Shown: positions 18,403 through 29,199 of the stretch, piece after piece
Layout: every line of letters starts with the position of its first letter
Position numbering within the stretch: position 1 is the first letter of the stretch
From: Hofstenia miamia
Taxonomy: Eukaryota; Xenacoelomorpha; Acoela
Direction: 5' to 3'
NCBI GenBank assembly: GCA_004352715.1
Contig: SCFE01000024.1
Coordinates: forward strand, 2,262,591 to 2,299,576
DNA length: 36,986 nt
Position numbers and translations under genes: made by a program
The notes under the pieces: model-generated
What the model was told of the DNA's origin: nothing
What the model saw: only the letters and a program-made list of their open reading frames with translations
Databases searched by the model: none

Positions 18403-19250
18403 ATTGCTCGTTTAGTAAGATGTGTCAATTGATATTTGTATCTGATTGTCTTCTGCATCCTTCAAATTTATTTTGGGCTTCCCCTTCCATATTATTAAAA
18501 TACAAGGGTTACAGTTGCTTTATTTGAATGAGGTCTCTCAAATTTCAAGCGTAAATCTTATACATTATATTTTCAGTATTATAAACAGGTTCTTTTAATA
18601 TTATTAGTAAGTTCCATAGAAAACTGAAGTAAAATTACCTTATCAAAAAGCAGAACAACTCCGTTTGTAGCAAAATTTAGGAGAGATTCCAGAATGTAAA
18701 TGTAATTATTATTCGAATTGCAATACTGTAAATTGCTCATACTATAATTTTTTTTCGAACTTTAGATTTTCATAGAAATTCCTCCCAAACTAAGCAAAGT
18801 ATTCCCTGTTTATAATAAGATAAAACAAGAATATTTTTTATAATTTTACCGGCCTTTCATGAAATTTAAAAGCGGCTGCAGGCCGGTCGCCGATTCCATC
18901 TCTGTGTTGCATTGGTTACACGAAAAAGTGCTTCCAAAGATTTGGAGTGGTGCCTGAACTTGACGATGTTAGAGTGTTTGCATAGTACTTTCATTTCTTG
19001 TTGCCCTGTGCTGTTGTGTCGAAATAAGTATGTATAGCGGGCATCAGCTAAGTATAAGAACAATGATGCTGCGGAAAGCACTAAAAGTAAAATGCATATT
19101 AATAGTATGCCTATTGTACATAACATTTATTTTGTATTAAACATTTGTGTATGTCCAATTTAAACAACAGTACTCCTGTAATAAAGATGAAAAAATGTTA
19201 TATAAGTAAAGTACAACTATATAACTAACCTAAATGCAAAAGTTGCACTG
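18403..19250. other. AT-rich sequence with a GGCCGG hairpin; no recognised gene
   Basis: ACCGGCCT and AGGCCGGT at about 18848-18887 form an 8-bp inverted pair around a GC-rich segment. The nearby phrase TTCGTGTAACCAATGCAACACAGAG on the minus strand loosely resembles 13395-13420, so both may be hAT-type non-coding ends. An 86-codon minus-strand frame here (18866-19126) begins with a hydrophobic stretch but has no other support. Confidence 0.35.
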
Positions 19251-19256
19251 TACCAA

Positions 19257-19347
19257 GGTTCGAATCCACGGGTTCGAATCCGAATCTGAATTCGAATCTA
19301 ACATAGATTCGGATTCGATTTTGAATATTCACAGGGCCCTACTATTT
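19257..19347. mobile_element. hAT-like terminus with TTCGAATC motif array
   Basis: TTCGAATC and its relatives (GGATTCG, GAATTCGAATC) occur about seven times within 75 bp, including an inverted pair around CTAACATAG, directly before CACAGGGCCCTA. Read on the minus strand this is TAGGGCCCTGTGAATATTC followed by the array, a composition I associate with ends of some hAT elements. The partner end was not found. Confidence 0.35.
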
Positions 19348-20735
19348 ACAATGCGTTTTTCGGTGGAAAATTGGTGTTTTCCTAATAATAACACCGTATA
19401 AATTTTAAAGGAAAAATGGGACATATTTCCTTATGCATTTGAATTGACCAAATTAATATTGCATGAAATGCAGGCTTGGCCATGGGGAAAATTATTTATC
19501 ACCACCTCACCAAATGTTCTGTGTTTCCGACAGAAGCATCTAATTTCTGTGGGAATTGGAATTTTTAATGCGTTTTTTTAAGTCTACCACAAGTGGAAAA
19601 TGCAAGAACCTGTACTTACCACAACAACACGTCCATGTGACATGCTGTGGTAATTAAAATTTTTTAATGTTTTTTATAATTTCCAAATATTAAACCATAT
19701 CTAAAAATTAACTTAAAGCATTTTTTTATTAACAAAATGATACACAATTACAACTAACTATTACTTAGGATTTTTGGAAAGCCGAAAGCCTACCAAATAC
19801 TTTTAGTAACCACTATTGAGGTTTTATTAAGCAAAATGCAGGATACAATAATTTGCTAATTTATCGCTGTATTTCATATCAGGAAATAATATGCATTTCA
19901 TAGAAAACTTGAAAGTAATTGAGTGAAGACTAACAAAGTAACAATTATTATTTTTCATATAGACGCAGTTGCTGACTTACTAGCTAACAACTATAATAAC
20001 TATAAAATGAATGCAAGTCATGGTTCTCTCAAAAATAACCTATGTATCAAAAGCACGGTTGATATGGAAATTTCGCATCAAATCAAATCAACAGATTGTT
20101 CCTAACTGACATCAATTGATATCAATTCAAATCAACAGTAATTTTTTGTTGACATCAACAGTATTACATTATTTGATACAATGTATTCTTTACATATTTC
20201 AACGAAATTCATTAACTTGCGAGCTCATGTGCTTAAGCAGGGCACACGACTTCATTAATAATTATTAATGCAATCTTGATTGCACTGCAGCAGATTTATA
20301 TTTTGATAAATATTTATCCTAAATTTTTGCTTGCTTACAAATCCAGTATGTTCATTATTAATAGTATTTCAATCATATTTAGTAAATCAATTCTTAAATT
20401 ATAGATCTGCTTGAAGGTGTTGCACATTCCAGTTAATATGAAATTGGTCTACATATGATAGGGCCTAGCTATACAAAGTGTCAAGAAAAATAAATAAATA
20501 TATTAAAATTATATGTATGCGACCACTGCGTAACAAAAAAAAATTATTGCGCTCATTCTGTATGATGACAATAAAAAGTACCACTCTGTACACAATTTTT
20601 TACAAATCCCACTGTACGATAATTGGTGCATCAATTTTTTCAAAAGTAACAAAAACCACTGAAAAACCAAACTTAAATACATATTTACACACAAGAAATA
20701 AAAGTATTTATGGCTTTAAGTATTTAGCTGCAAAA
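19348..20735. other. AT-rich sequence without a recognised gene
   Basis: Between 20070 and 20160 there is a cluster of ATCAAATCAAATCAACA / TGACATCAA type repeats. Only short, unsupported frames are seen. Confidence 0.5.
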
Positions 20736-20739
20736 CGAA

Positions 20740-21334
20740 GCTTCTTGCAAATTCTTGATACAATCTCTTTGGAAAAATCTGTTCAAGCAGTTTAAGAAGC
20801 GCCCTCACATTAATATTCCAGTTGCAATTTTTACTAAAAGTATTAAAGGCATTTATAAATTCGAATCCTTGTTTTTATAATGGGTTTGAAATCCTTCCTT
20901 TTGAAGTTGTTGGTATTGAAAGCACACTTTCATACATAGCTGATAGATAGGAATTGATTGACTGAATATATTCCTCACTTACCGACTCAATTGTGTGGCC
21001 AGTTTGACGAAGGTGTGCTTGCTTTACTTTTCAGGAATCATTTAATATATGTCTATCCCAGAACTTCCTTACAGACGTTGAATTAAAATTGAATTTAGAA
21101 TATGTAATGTTGTATTTGTATTGCATTTCTAATGTGAGTTGACATTATGGTACAAATATTTTGATTTTTATTGCCAAAAATTAATTCACAATGCACACCA
21201 TGTGTTTTTTTATATGAATTTATGAGCATGTTCATGCTTCGAACTTGAAATTTTTTATACCCAGTCTTATGTTTGGTGTTCGCTAATGATTTGCCATTCT
21301 TTAGTTCTTCAATATATTTTAAAGTTAAATGCAA
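20740..21334 (-). pseudogene. Decayed coding region of unknown family (possible transposase relic)
   Basis: Three adjoining minus-strand pieces read as one degraded protein. The first (21334-21095, 79 codons) contains GYKKFQVRSMNMLINSYKKT and VHCELIFGNK. After a shift near 21095 the second has STSVRKFWDRHILND and HTIESVSEEYIQSINSYLSA. After further stops the third has FEFINAFNTFSKNCNWNINV and LLKLLEQIFPKRLYQEFARS. The pieces are hydrophilic with ordinary amino-acid composition and keep direction and order, which is unlikely for chance frames. I cannot assign a family. A DNA transposase is a guess based only on the surroundings. Confidence 0.35.
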
Positions 21335-22638
21335 GTTAAACTATACTGCAAATAAAAAACAAGGGCATACAAATGCGCATGGTCAATTTTTATAGCATTC
21401 TTAAAATGGTCAGTTCAGACATCTTTAATTGTTTGCTTAACTACCGTCATTGCATTTATGGAGGGTATCTTCGACAACATTATATTTTTACATAAAATTT
21501 TTTCACGTGCTGCAGAACGACATACATTCTTTTTAATCTAAAACCTTTTGTCAAAAATAAGTTAAGAATAAAGTCATACCATATCACATCCAGCTTATGC
21601 ATTAATATTTCGGGTCAAGGCTTCAAATTCAGAATCATCAGACCAAATATCCATCTCTATTTTGAAACATGTACAAAACTGTAACTAAAATTTTTGAGTG
21701 TACAGAATAGGTTTATAAAAAATTCATCATTTTAAGAAAATTCCGTGGTTTAGCAAAAAATATATGCAATTACCGAAAGTTGCGGTTTTAAAATATTTTA
21801 AAATTCTTATAAGTCGCGTCAAATTTACACGTAAGTCCCACTGTGTACTATGAAAAATCGGACCCGACTTCCAATGTGTACGCCTTTTTCAGAATTTCCT
21901 TCTACACACTGGGACTAATATGTATGCATGTATGTATGTATGTACTGTACTCTCATCACCCAGGCAAAGATATGCAGAATAACGCAGTATGATTTAGATA
22001 CAACACAATACAGACTCCAATATGCGGGGTAGCATCTTCAAAAGTAATAACAAGAAAGATGTGATGGGCACACTTGCCCGAAGCTATATCACAAAGACAG
22101 TTTGCAGTTCTTCGACAGCTTGATCCATTCCATTCATCCATATCCACCATTCCATCCGCTGGAACTCAGCTCAGTCTCAATGAAAGAGTTTTGTTATGTG
22201 TGACTTACTTACGGTGTAATAAATACCAGCCACTAATCGACCTAACTCTCATTCTCAATACGTGTTACTTTAATGTATGAACAAGATAACATATTGCAGC
22301 CTGACAATTGACAATAGCTGCTATTACACGAATTAAAAATAACTAATATAACAATAGAGCAGCTTCCTACATTTAGTTAAAACATATATACAATAATGAC
22401 TGACACGTAAAAAGGACACAACACCAGCTGCAGGCACGATAAAAAGATAACAATAAGCTACGGCAGCTTCTAACCTACATATAGATACGATATAATCAAC
22501 ACTGTCTCTTATAGGTCAACTAATTTGGATCTAAAATAGTGTTAGTAATTAACATACCTATGGTGGCTATCAGCTTTTCGCGTACTTGTTACTACATGTA
22601 ATACAAACGAGTGGTAGCCAGCTAAGCATGAGAAAAAC
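21335..22638. other. Sequence without a recognised gene; short hairpin at 21834-21917
   Basis: AGTCCCACTGTGTA (21834) and TACACACTGGGACT (ending about 21917) form an inverted pair with one mismatch. A TGTA/TATG microsatellite lies at 21921-21950. The far right part may include the end of the LTR of the adjacent retroelement. Confidence 0.45.
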
Positions 22639-23130
22639 GTTCCTATTCCTAGTGATAACTTATTTGCATGCAATTATCGAGGCTGACATCTAATAACAAT
22701 TCCTCACAAACAGCCCTCAATTGTTACACACAACAAATGTTTAGCTGTGCAATTAAATATAATTAATCAAACCACGAAGCAAAGGTAAGCAACTAAAGGA
22801 TAAATTTCCATAATTTTTACAGTGCTTCGTTTCTATTTATATAAAATTTCATTAAACATAATATTTACCAATTAAACAAGTACCAGTCGCAAATTGATTT
22901 CTTAGGTCCACGTAATTAAGTTCTGTGTGAACCACATGGCTAGCTAAAAGTAATGTGGAGCGTATTGTCCACATGCGGTTAATTAATTGCGACTGATAAT
23001 TGCTTTTACAATTTGTCAAAATCATTTAGTGCTAATTCTAATAAATTGATCTGAGTTTCTGATTAGAGTTTCACATTGTTTTTTCTTCTTCCTTGTTACG
23101 ATTTTATCAATTTAATTGGATTATGCTACA
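22639..23130 (-). repeat. 3' LTR of retrotransposon 1
   Basis: About 492 bp matching 27630-28122 at roughly nine bases in ten by eye. On the minus strand it begins TGTAGCATAAT. The true LTR may extend left beyond 22639, because the other copy is cut at this point; no TG...CA end or target duplication could be fixed there. Confidence 0.8.
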
Positions 23131-23141
23131 CGCCTCCCTCA
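23131..23141 (-). promoter_or_regulatory. Polypurine tract of retrotransposon 1
   Basis: The minus strand reads TGAGGGAGGCG directly before TGTAGCATAAT of the LTR. It is the expected plus-strand primer site and fixes the LTR start. Confidence 0.65.
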
Positions 23142-23154
23142 GCTTGTGTTAATT

Positions 23155-23640
23155 TTAGAGTTGCTCTCTCTCTCCATTAACTAGTGTATCTGCTCTTTTG
23201 ATAAGTATTTCTGCTTTTTCCTCTACCCAGGTGATCTCTGCGAATTCTATCTGCTTTGTGAGCTTTAGTACTGCTTCTTTTTCTGTTGCAACTGTGTCTG
23301 CATACCTGATGGTGTTCATTGTCAAGAGTGAGTCTGTGATCAATGTGATTTGTCTTAATTCGTTAATTTTCCTCGTGAATAGTGGGTAAAATTTTTTGTA
23401 TAGTTGTAGGCCTTTTAGACTGAACATTAGAGTCATCAGTGCGTCTGCCCAGCTTGTATGTGCTAGTGCCTCTTTTAATCTGCTTTCTGGGTAGAAGAAT
23501 TTGAATATGGTTAGTAAACTTTTAATGTTTTCAACGTCTTTGTAGAAAAAGCTAATGCTGTTTTGTATGTCTTCTTCAGTTATTTCGTCAGGATTGGTTT
23601 TGTCCATTTATATCATTGTGATTATTTCTATTCTTTTCGA
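23155..23640 (-). pseudogene. Unknown post-pol ORF, 3' part, of retrotransposon 1
   Basis: A 150-codon frame from ATG 23605-23607 (MDKTNPDEITEEDIQNSISF...) to a stop at 23155, just before the polypurine tract. The same frame is open upstream across one stop (TIVLFSGVNDLIWLDIWNKQ...), so it probably continues the ORF at 23712-24317. The protein is hydrophilic and helical; there is no transmembrane segment as expected of an Env, and no zinc finger. No family is recognised. Confidence 0.5.
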
Positions 23641-23711
23641 CACGTCATAAAATATGAATTGTTTATTCCATATGTCTAGCCATATGAGGTCATTGACTCC
23701 TGAAAATAGCA

Positions 23712-24600
23712 CTATGGTTTTTTGAGAGATCTCTTTTCTATTTCTTGTCGCATTTCTTCTAGTTGTTTGTACATGGGTTCGCCTTCAGTATATAGATCGT
23801 ATGGGGTGATTTGTTCTTCTATATAGATGTGTTCTTTGTTGTTTTCAGCTAGCATTAATGCTTTTGTCTTTTTGTATGTGTCTGACATGATTATTTTCCT
23901 TGCTTTTTCTTTTATGTTTGTGTATGTTTTAAATTCATGCAGGTATCCTTTTGCAACTTTTCTGTCTTTTGGTAAGCGCCATCTTGGTAGTAACATTGGA
24001 ATGGAGATTGTTTGTGGCGGCGTACATTTTAGTATTTTTGTTTTTATATTTTCTTTGATGTTTGTGTAGCTTTTTGTTAGTCCCTGTGTTCTTAGGCTGA
24101 TTGTTGTGTTTGTTAGAATTTCTATTTTTGATGTTACACATTCCACATCTATTGCTAGTTGGTTGTAGGGTTTGAGTAATTCATTGATTTCTGTTTTATT
24201 GAATGCTTCTGTGAACATGACTTTCATTGTCACTGTGGTGTGGTTTTCTCTTGTTGTTCTGTAGTTTTGGTTTGTTATTTCTGTTTCCTGTTCTTTAGTT
24301 ATTTTGATTTCCACCAAGTACCACTCATCTTCTGTGTTGATCCATTCTATATTGCTGGCTGGGCTGAGGTTTCCCCATTTTCCATGTTTATTGTGTCTAT
24401 TCTCTCTTGTGTTTTAGGTGACAGTATTATATTCATTGACGTTAGTAGTCTCGTCCTCTAGCATCATCTCGGTTTGTGTTTTTATCATCATTTCAAGAAC
24501 TTCCACTGGTTTGCTAATTCCTGCTTTCAACATTTCTTCTGCCTTTTTTATGAATTGGTGAATGAGCATTTTGGCGTTTCACGTCTGAATCTTTTGGTTT
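23712..24600 (-). pseudogene. Unknown post-pol ORF, 5' part, of retrotransposon 1
   Basis: The main frame, from 24317 to 23712, has 201 codons (EAFNKTEINELLKPYNQLAI, LTNTTISLRTQGLTK, EEQITPYDLYTEGEPMYKQL). Upstream, after frameshifts, further coding-like sequence begins at about 24580 (MLIHQFIKKAEEMLKAGISK, then SPKTQERIDTINMENGETSA, then IEWINTEDEWYLVEIKIT). Together with 23155-23640 this would be a protein of more than 400 residues placed between pol and the 3' LTR. No integrase, RNase H, zinc knuckle or membrane anchor was seen. It could be an accessory protein; function unknown. Confidence 0.5.
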
Positions 24601-24888
24601 CACATGCAGTTATATGCTCTAAGTTTTTTTATTGTATTGTTTGTATTATTTCTGTTGTGTTGCTCATTCTTCTTTTGATTAGTTTTCGGGTGGTTAACCA
24701 TGGTTGTTCTTCTATTTGTAGAAGGTTGGTTTCTCAAGTAGCTCCCCAGATATATTTTCTTGTTGGTTCCTCAAATAGCAATATTTTGTTAGGGCAAATG
24801 CCAGTTTTGTTTGCTATTGTTACCATTGTTATTTTGCAAATTGGGTTTTGTTTGGTGATGATCCTTACTATGTTTTTCTCAATTGTTT
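24601..24888 (-). pseudogene. Integrase-tail-like segment of retrotransposon 1
   Basis: Directly after the RT segment the frame reads ANKTGICPNKILLFEEPTRK followed by YIWGAT, then TGA, then EEQPWLTTRKLIKRRM. The phrase N.TG.SP...LF resembles the C-terminal end of the retroelement integrase core. The RT connection, RNase H and the integrase zinc-binding and DDE parts that should precede it are missing, which implies an internal deletion of about 2 kb. The assignment is tentative. Confidence 0.35.
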
Positions 24889-26923
24889 TCATGGGTTTTT
24901 CTTGTTTGTCTGGGGATGCTAGTTTTTCTGTGAGCCCTTTTAATAACCAGTTTTTTGTAGTTGTGTTGATTGGCAAGAAGGTGATTTTGTGACATTTTTC
25001 TTTGGTTAGTTGCATTCTTGATTGTCTTGATATGGGTAGTTTTAAGTTTTTGTCTAGCTTGTTTAGATGTTCTTCTACTGTGCCACTAGTTATAATGATG
25101 TCGTCGATGTAAGCATTTATTCCCTCTTTGATGCTGTGTTTGTTTTTGAGGGCTTTTGTTATGTATTGTTGAAATGTGGCTGGTGAGTTGCATAACCCGA
25201 ATGCCATGTAGATCCATTTGTAGAGTCTGTATGGTGTTATGAAAATTTTTTTTTATGTCTTTTGGTTCCATTTGAAAGTGCCAATCTGCTTTGCAGAGAT
25301 CTATTACGGTAAAATATTTATCTTTGCTCACTTCATAGAGCATGTCTTCAATTCTCAGTAGTGGGTATGAGTCTTTTTTTGTGATTTTGTTGAGTTTTTG
25401 GAAGTCTATACACAATCTGTGCCTTGTTCCCTGTTTCATGAACACAGTGGGAGCTGCGTAAGGACTTTTGCTTGGGCATATGATTTTATTGTCTATGAGT
25501 TCATTCAGGATCTTGTTATATTCATCTTTCACTTGTTCAGGTACTCTTCATGCTGGCAGTTTTATTAGTTTATTTGTTGTTGTTACGATCTTCTGAGTTT
25601 CTCCAATTGCTTTTTGCACACTGATTTTGCCAAAGTTGAATATTCCAATGTGTTTTATTAATAATTGTTGTAATTTTTCTCTTTCATCTTTTCGCAAGTG
25701 TTTGTAGTCTTCTTTTATTTCGAGTATTCTTTCTTTCTCTTCAGTATTCATCTCCGTGCCCTTTAGTCAGCTGTGAGGATTACTTGCTCCAATGGTGTTC
25801 ATCCACACGTCCTTTAGTTGACCTTGTGGATTACTATAAATTTAGATGTTCATCTGCATGCTCTTTAGTTGGCATTGCAAATTACTTTCTCCATTGTTAT
25901 CTTCCNTCATGGGTTTTTCTTGTTTGTCTGGGGATGCTAGTTTTTCTGTGAGCCCTTTTAATAACCAGTTTTTTGTAGTTGTGTTGATTGGCAAGAAGGT
26001 GATTTTGTGACATTTTTCTTTGGTTAGTTGCATTCTTGATTGTCTTGATATGGGTAGTTTTAAGTTTTTGTCTAGCTTGTTTAGATGTTCTTCTACTGTG
26101 CCACTAGTTATAATGATGTCGTCGATGTAAGCATTTATTCCCTCTTTGATGCTGTGTTTGTTTTTGAGGGCTTTTGTTATGTATTGTTGAAATGTGGCTG
26201 GTGAGTTGCATAACCCGAATGCCATGTAGATCCATTTGTAGAGTCTGTATGGTGTTATGAAAATTTTTTTTTATGTCTTTTGGTTCCATTTGAAAGTGCC
26301 AATCTGCTTTGCAGAGATCTATTACGGTAAAATATTTATCTTTGCTCACTTCATAGAGCATGTCTTCAATTCTCAGTAGTGGGTATGAGTCTTTTTTTGT
26401 GATTTTGTTGAGTTTTTGGAAGTCTATACACAATCTGTGCCTTGTTCCCTGTTTCATGAACACAGTGGGAGCTGCGTAAGGACTTTTGCTTGGGCATATG
26501 ATTTTATTGTCTATGAGTTCATTCAGGATCTTGTTATATTCATCTTTCACTTGTTCAGGTACTCTTCATGCTGGCAGTTTTATTAGTTTATTTGTTGTTG
26601 TTACGATCTTCTGAGTTTCTCCAATTGCTTTTTGCACACTGATTTTGCCAAAGTTGAATATTCCAATGTGTTTTATTAATAATTGTTGTAATTTTTCTCT
26701 TTCATCTTTTCGCAAGTGTTTGTAGTCTTCTTTTATTTCGAGTATTCTTTCTTTCTCTTCAGTATTCATCTCCGTGCCCTTTAGTCAGCTGTGAGGATTA
26801 CTTGCTCCAATGGTGTTCATCCACACGTCCTTTAGTTGACCTTGTGGATTACTATAAATTTAGATGTTCATCTGCATGCTCTTTAGTTGGCATTGCAAAT
26901 TACTTTCTCCATTGTTATCTTCC
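24889..26923. repeat. 1017-bp direct repeat around a single N (likely false duplication of RT)
   Basis: 24889-25905 and 25907-26923 are the same 1017-bp sequence on either side of one N at 25906. Both encode the same RT region with the same stop and the same frameshift. A real duplication sharing identical damage and meeting at an N is unlikely; unmerged contig ends fit better. Confidence 0.88.
25907..26870 (-). pseudogene. Reverse transcriptase of retrotransposon 1 (repeated at 24889-25852)
   Basis: Pieces in order: a 67-codon frame (HLRKDEREKLQQLLIKHIGI, FNFGKISVQKAIGETQ) ending at a TGA; RVPEQVKDEYNKILNELIDN and APTVFMKQGTRHRLCIDFQK (fingers); motif A YFTVIDLCKADWHFQM with its Asp intact; a frameshift at KDIKK; motif B-like MAFGLCNSPATFQQYITKAL; motif C NAYIDDIIITS (near 26112-26123); and a thumb-like tail. 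These are Ty3/gypsy-type motifs. The TGA and frameshift make it inactive. Role: copying of the element RNA into DNA. Confidence 0.88.
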
Positions 26924-26980
26924 AAAAGTTTCAAAATACTCCTGATATTAGATATAATATATTGTCCATAAATTTTCACT

Positions 26981-27629
26981 TTAGATCAATTCATGTTCAC
27001 ATTTCTGTTGGTGGCATTTAATATTGGGATTTTTCCTTCTCTGTTTTTTATCAAGCATACACTTGAGGGCATCGAGTTTTATTGTGTTAATTCCTGTTTG
27101 TTCATATAGCAAAATTTCCACTGTAATCCTTTTTTCTGTTTTAATTGTGTGCATTTTCCAATAGTACAGCTGTAATTTTATATCTTCTGTGAGTTCAAAT
27201 AATATTTTTCGTTTTTCTTCTTCTTCTTTGATCTTGATTTCCTCTTCTTGTACTTTCATTGTCTTGTTGCCATAATTGATGATACATTTGTATTTGGATA
27301 GAAAGTTGTCTCCCAATATTACTTCATAGGTAAGTAAGTTTTGTGGGTATCAACAACTATTAAATCTTGTTCAAATGTGTTGTTGGAGATTCATATTCAA
27401 GTTTTTTTAGTGTTCCCTTCTTGTTGATATATTTGCCCAAAGCATTGATTAGTCTGCTCAGGGATTTCCTTAGGTTGTTTCATCCAAAGCCTAGTTTTGT
27501 AGTGCCCTTGTCCATTATTATCGATTTTACCATATCTGTATCAATAGTCACTTTAACCATCATTCTGTTTATCACAACTGTGATTGTGTTAACATTTCTG
27601 ATATCAGTTAGTATCAATAATGGTGCTTG
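26981..27629 (-). pseudogene. Retropepsin-like protease of retrotransposon 1
   Basis: From 27625 the frame reads PLLILTDIRNVNTITVVINR, then VTIDTDMVKSIIMD, where the active site DTGA has become DTDM. A TGA follows near 27485, then RKSLSRLINALGKYINKKGT, then after a shift VILGDNFLSKYKCIINYGNK in an intact 111-codon frame (27316-26981) that leads toward the RT. Protein phrases match the protease of element 3. The coding sequence abuts the LTR copy at 27630 with no gag between them. Probably inactive because of the changed active site and the breaks. Confidence 0.75.
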
Positions 27630-28122
27630 GTTCCTATTCCTAGCCATAACTTATTTGCATGCAATTATTGAGGCTGACATCTAACAGCAATTCCTCACAA
27701 ACAGCCCTTGATCATTACACACAATAAATGCTTAGCTGCGCATTTAAGTATAATTAATCAAACCACAAAGCAAAGATAAACTACTAAAGGATAAATTTCC
27801 ATCATTTTTACAGTGCTTTGTTTCTATTTATATAAAATTTCAGTAAACATATTTACTAATTAAAAAGTACCAGTCGCAAATTGATTTCTTATGTCTACAT
27901 AATTAAGTTCTGCATAAACCACGTGGCTAGCTAAAGTTAATTCGGAGCGTATTGTCCACAAGCGTTTTGTCAAAATAATTGCGACCAATATTTACTTTTA
28001 AAATTTGTCAAAATCATTTAGTGCTAATTCTAATAAATTGATCTGAGTTTCCAATTACAGTTTTATGTGGTTTTGCCTTCTTCTTTGTTAGAATGTTATC
28101 AATTTTATTTAATTATGCTACA
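27630..28122 (-). repeat. 5' LTR of retrotransposon 1, truncated at its 3' side
   Basis: It matches 22639-23130. Its start, TGTAGCATAAT, lies next to a (TA)n microsatellite at 28123. Its inner end stops at GGAATAGGAAC and protease coding begins at once, so the LTR end, primer-binding site and gag have been deleted. Confidence 0.8.
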
Positions 28123-28535
28123 TATATATATATATATATATATANNNNNNNNNNNNNNNNNNNNNNNNNNNNNNNNNNNNNNNNNNNNNNNNNNNNNNNN
28201 NNNNNNNNNNNNNNNNNNNNNNNNNNNNNNNNNNNNNNNNNNNNNNNNNNNNNNNNNNNNNNNNNNNNNNNNNNNNNNNNNNNNNNNNNNNNNNNNNNNN
28301 NNNNNNNNNNNNNNNNNNNNNNNNNNNNNNNNNNNNNNNNNNNNNNNNNNNNNNNNNNNNNNNNNNNNNNNNNNNNNNNNNNNNNNNNNNNNNNNNNNNN
28401 NNNNNNNNNNNNNNNNNNNNNNNNNNNNNNNNNNNNNNNNNNNNNNNNNNNNNNNNNNNNNNNNNNNNNNNNNNNNNNNNNNNNNNNNNNNNNNNNNNNN
28501 NNNNNNNNNNNNNNNNNNNNNNNNNNNNNNNNNNN

Positions 28536-28565
<30 letters not shown>
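28123..28565. repeat. (TA)n microsatellite with 391-N gap
   Basis: TA repeats at 28122-28144 and 28536-28565 flank N at 28145-28535. This lies between retrotransposons 1 and 2. Tyr-Ile frames across it are artefacts. Confidence 0.95.
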
Positions 28566-28569
<4 letters not shown>

Positions 28570-28993
28570 GGCATTGACACCTGAGATGAAAGCTGTAAAG
28601 TATTCTCTCCATTGCTTCTAGAGGTTCTCATTCCTACTAATTATGCTTTCTCTACAAGTTCCTGCCTTTGATCAGCTACCTGTGCTTATGTCATTGTGCA
28701 ATGTTCATTTTAGTTCTGCCTAGCAGCAGGTTTTGTTGTTGCTTATTTATCTGCCACGTAATCCTAGATGCTGCCAGTGCTGAACATATCCGTAGTAGTT
28801 ACAATTGCATTATACCTGTATCAGTCCAGATGCTTGTGCTTTCTCACATACTTCAGCTGGCCTCATTAATGTATACTACTTTAAATTGATTATGTTTAAA
28901 TGGTACTCTTGGAGGTTCTGTTTTTGCGAGATTAGATGCTATGCTATCACTATGTTATTGCTTTTCTATATTGCTAACTATTATGATGCTAGA
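28566..28993 (+). repeat. Candidate 5' LTR of retrotransposon 2
   Basis: It begins TGTGGCATTGACACC directly after the TA repeat and ends before TGGTGACCCTCATTC, which looks like a tRNA primer-binding site. The final bases are CTAGA rather than CA, and no second copy is visible, so the boundaries are tentative. No gene was seen in it. Confidence 0.35.
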
Positions 28994-29008
28994 TGGTGAC
29001 CCTCATTC
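28994..29008 (+). promoter_or_regulatory. Candidate primer-binding site of retrotransposon 2
   Basis: TGGTGACCCTCATTC starts with TGGT, complementary to a tRNA 3' ACCA end, as in many Ty3/gypsy elements. The exact tRNA was not identified. Confidence 0.4.
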
Positions 29009-29199
29009 TGAAAAATTCAACACCCAATCAAGATCATAAGTTGTTCTTAAATTGCCAATTTCAGGTATCTATAGTTTTACAGAAAACTCTTGTTCTTCTT
29101 TGCTCTAGATTTGAATGGACTTTTATGCATGGTCTTAATTTGCAATTCACCTGCAATTGTTTTACTGCTGTAATACCTCTCTCAAACCTATGTTATTTT

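Larger units (their letters stand above)
22639..28122 (-). mobile_element. Ty3/gypsy-type LTR retrotransposon 1 (minus strand), gag-less
   Basis: Two LTR copies (22639-23130 and 27630-28122), a polypurine tract next to the left one, and protease, RT and integrase-tail pieces between them, all on the minus strand, define the element. The gag gene and primer-binding site are missing, and the 1017-bp RT segment appears twice around one N. Protein sequence is closest to element 3 in this window (same RT phrases, e.g. NELIDNKII). Confidence 0.85.

Noticed and set aside
18866-19126. 86-codon minus-strand frame with a hydrophobic N-terminus (possible signal anchor)
   Set aside because: No homologous phrase, promoter or neighbour supports it; single short frames like this are expected by chance.
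19257-19290. tRNA gene suggested by GGTTCGAATCC
   Set aside because: No A box, acceptor pairing or anticodon arm could be built; the string belongs to the TTCGAATC array.
21956-22280. Overlapping 64- and 68-codon frames on opposite strands
   Set aside because: Neither has a recognisable motif or continuation in flanking sequence.
24474-24992. 172-codon plus-strand hydrophobic frame
   Set aside because: It is antisense to the better supported minus-strand pol region; U-rich antisense of Lys/Asn codons gives false membrane-like proteins.
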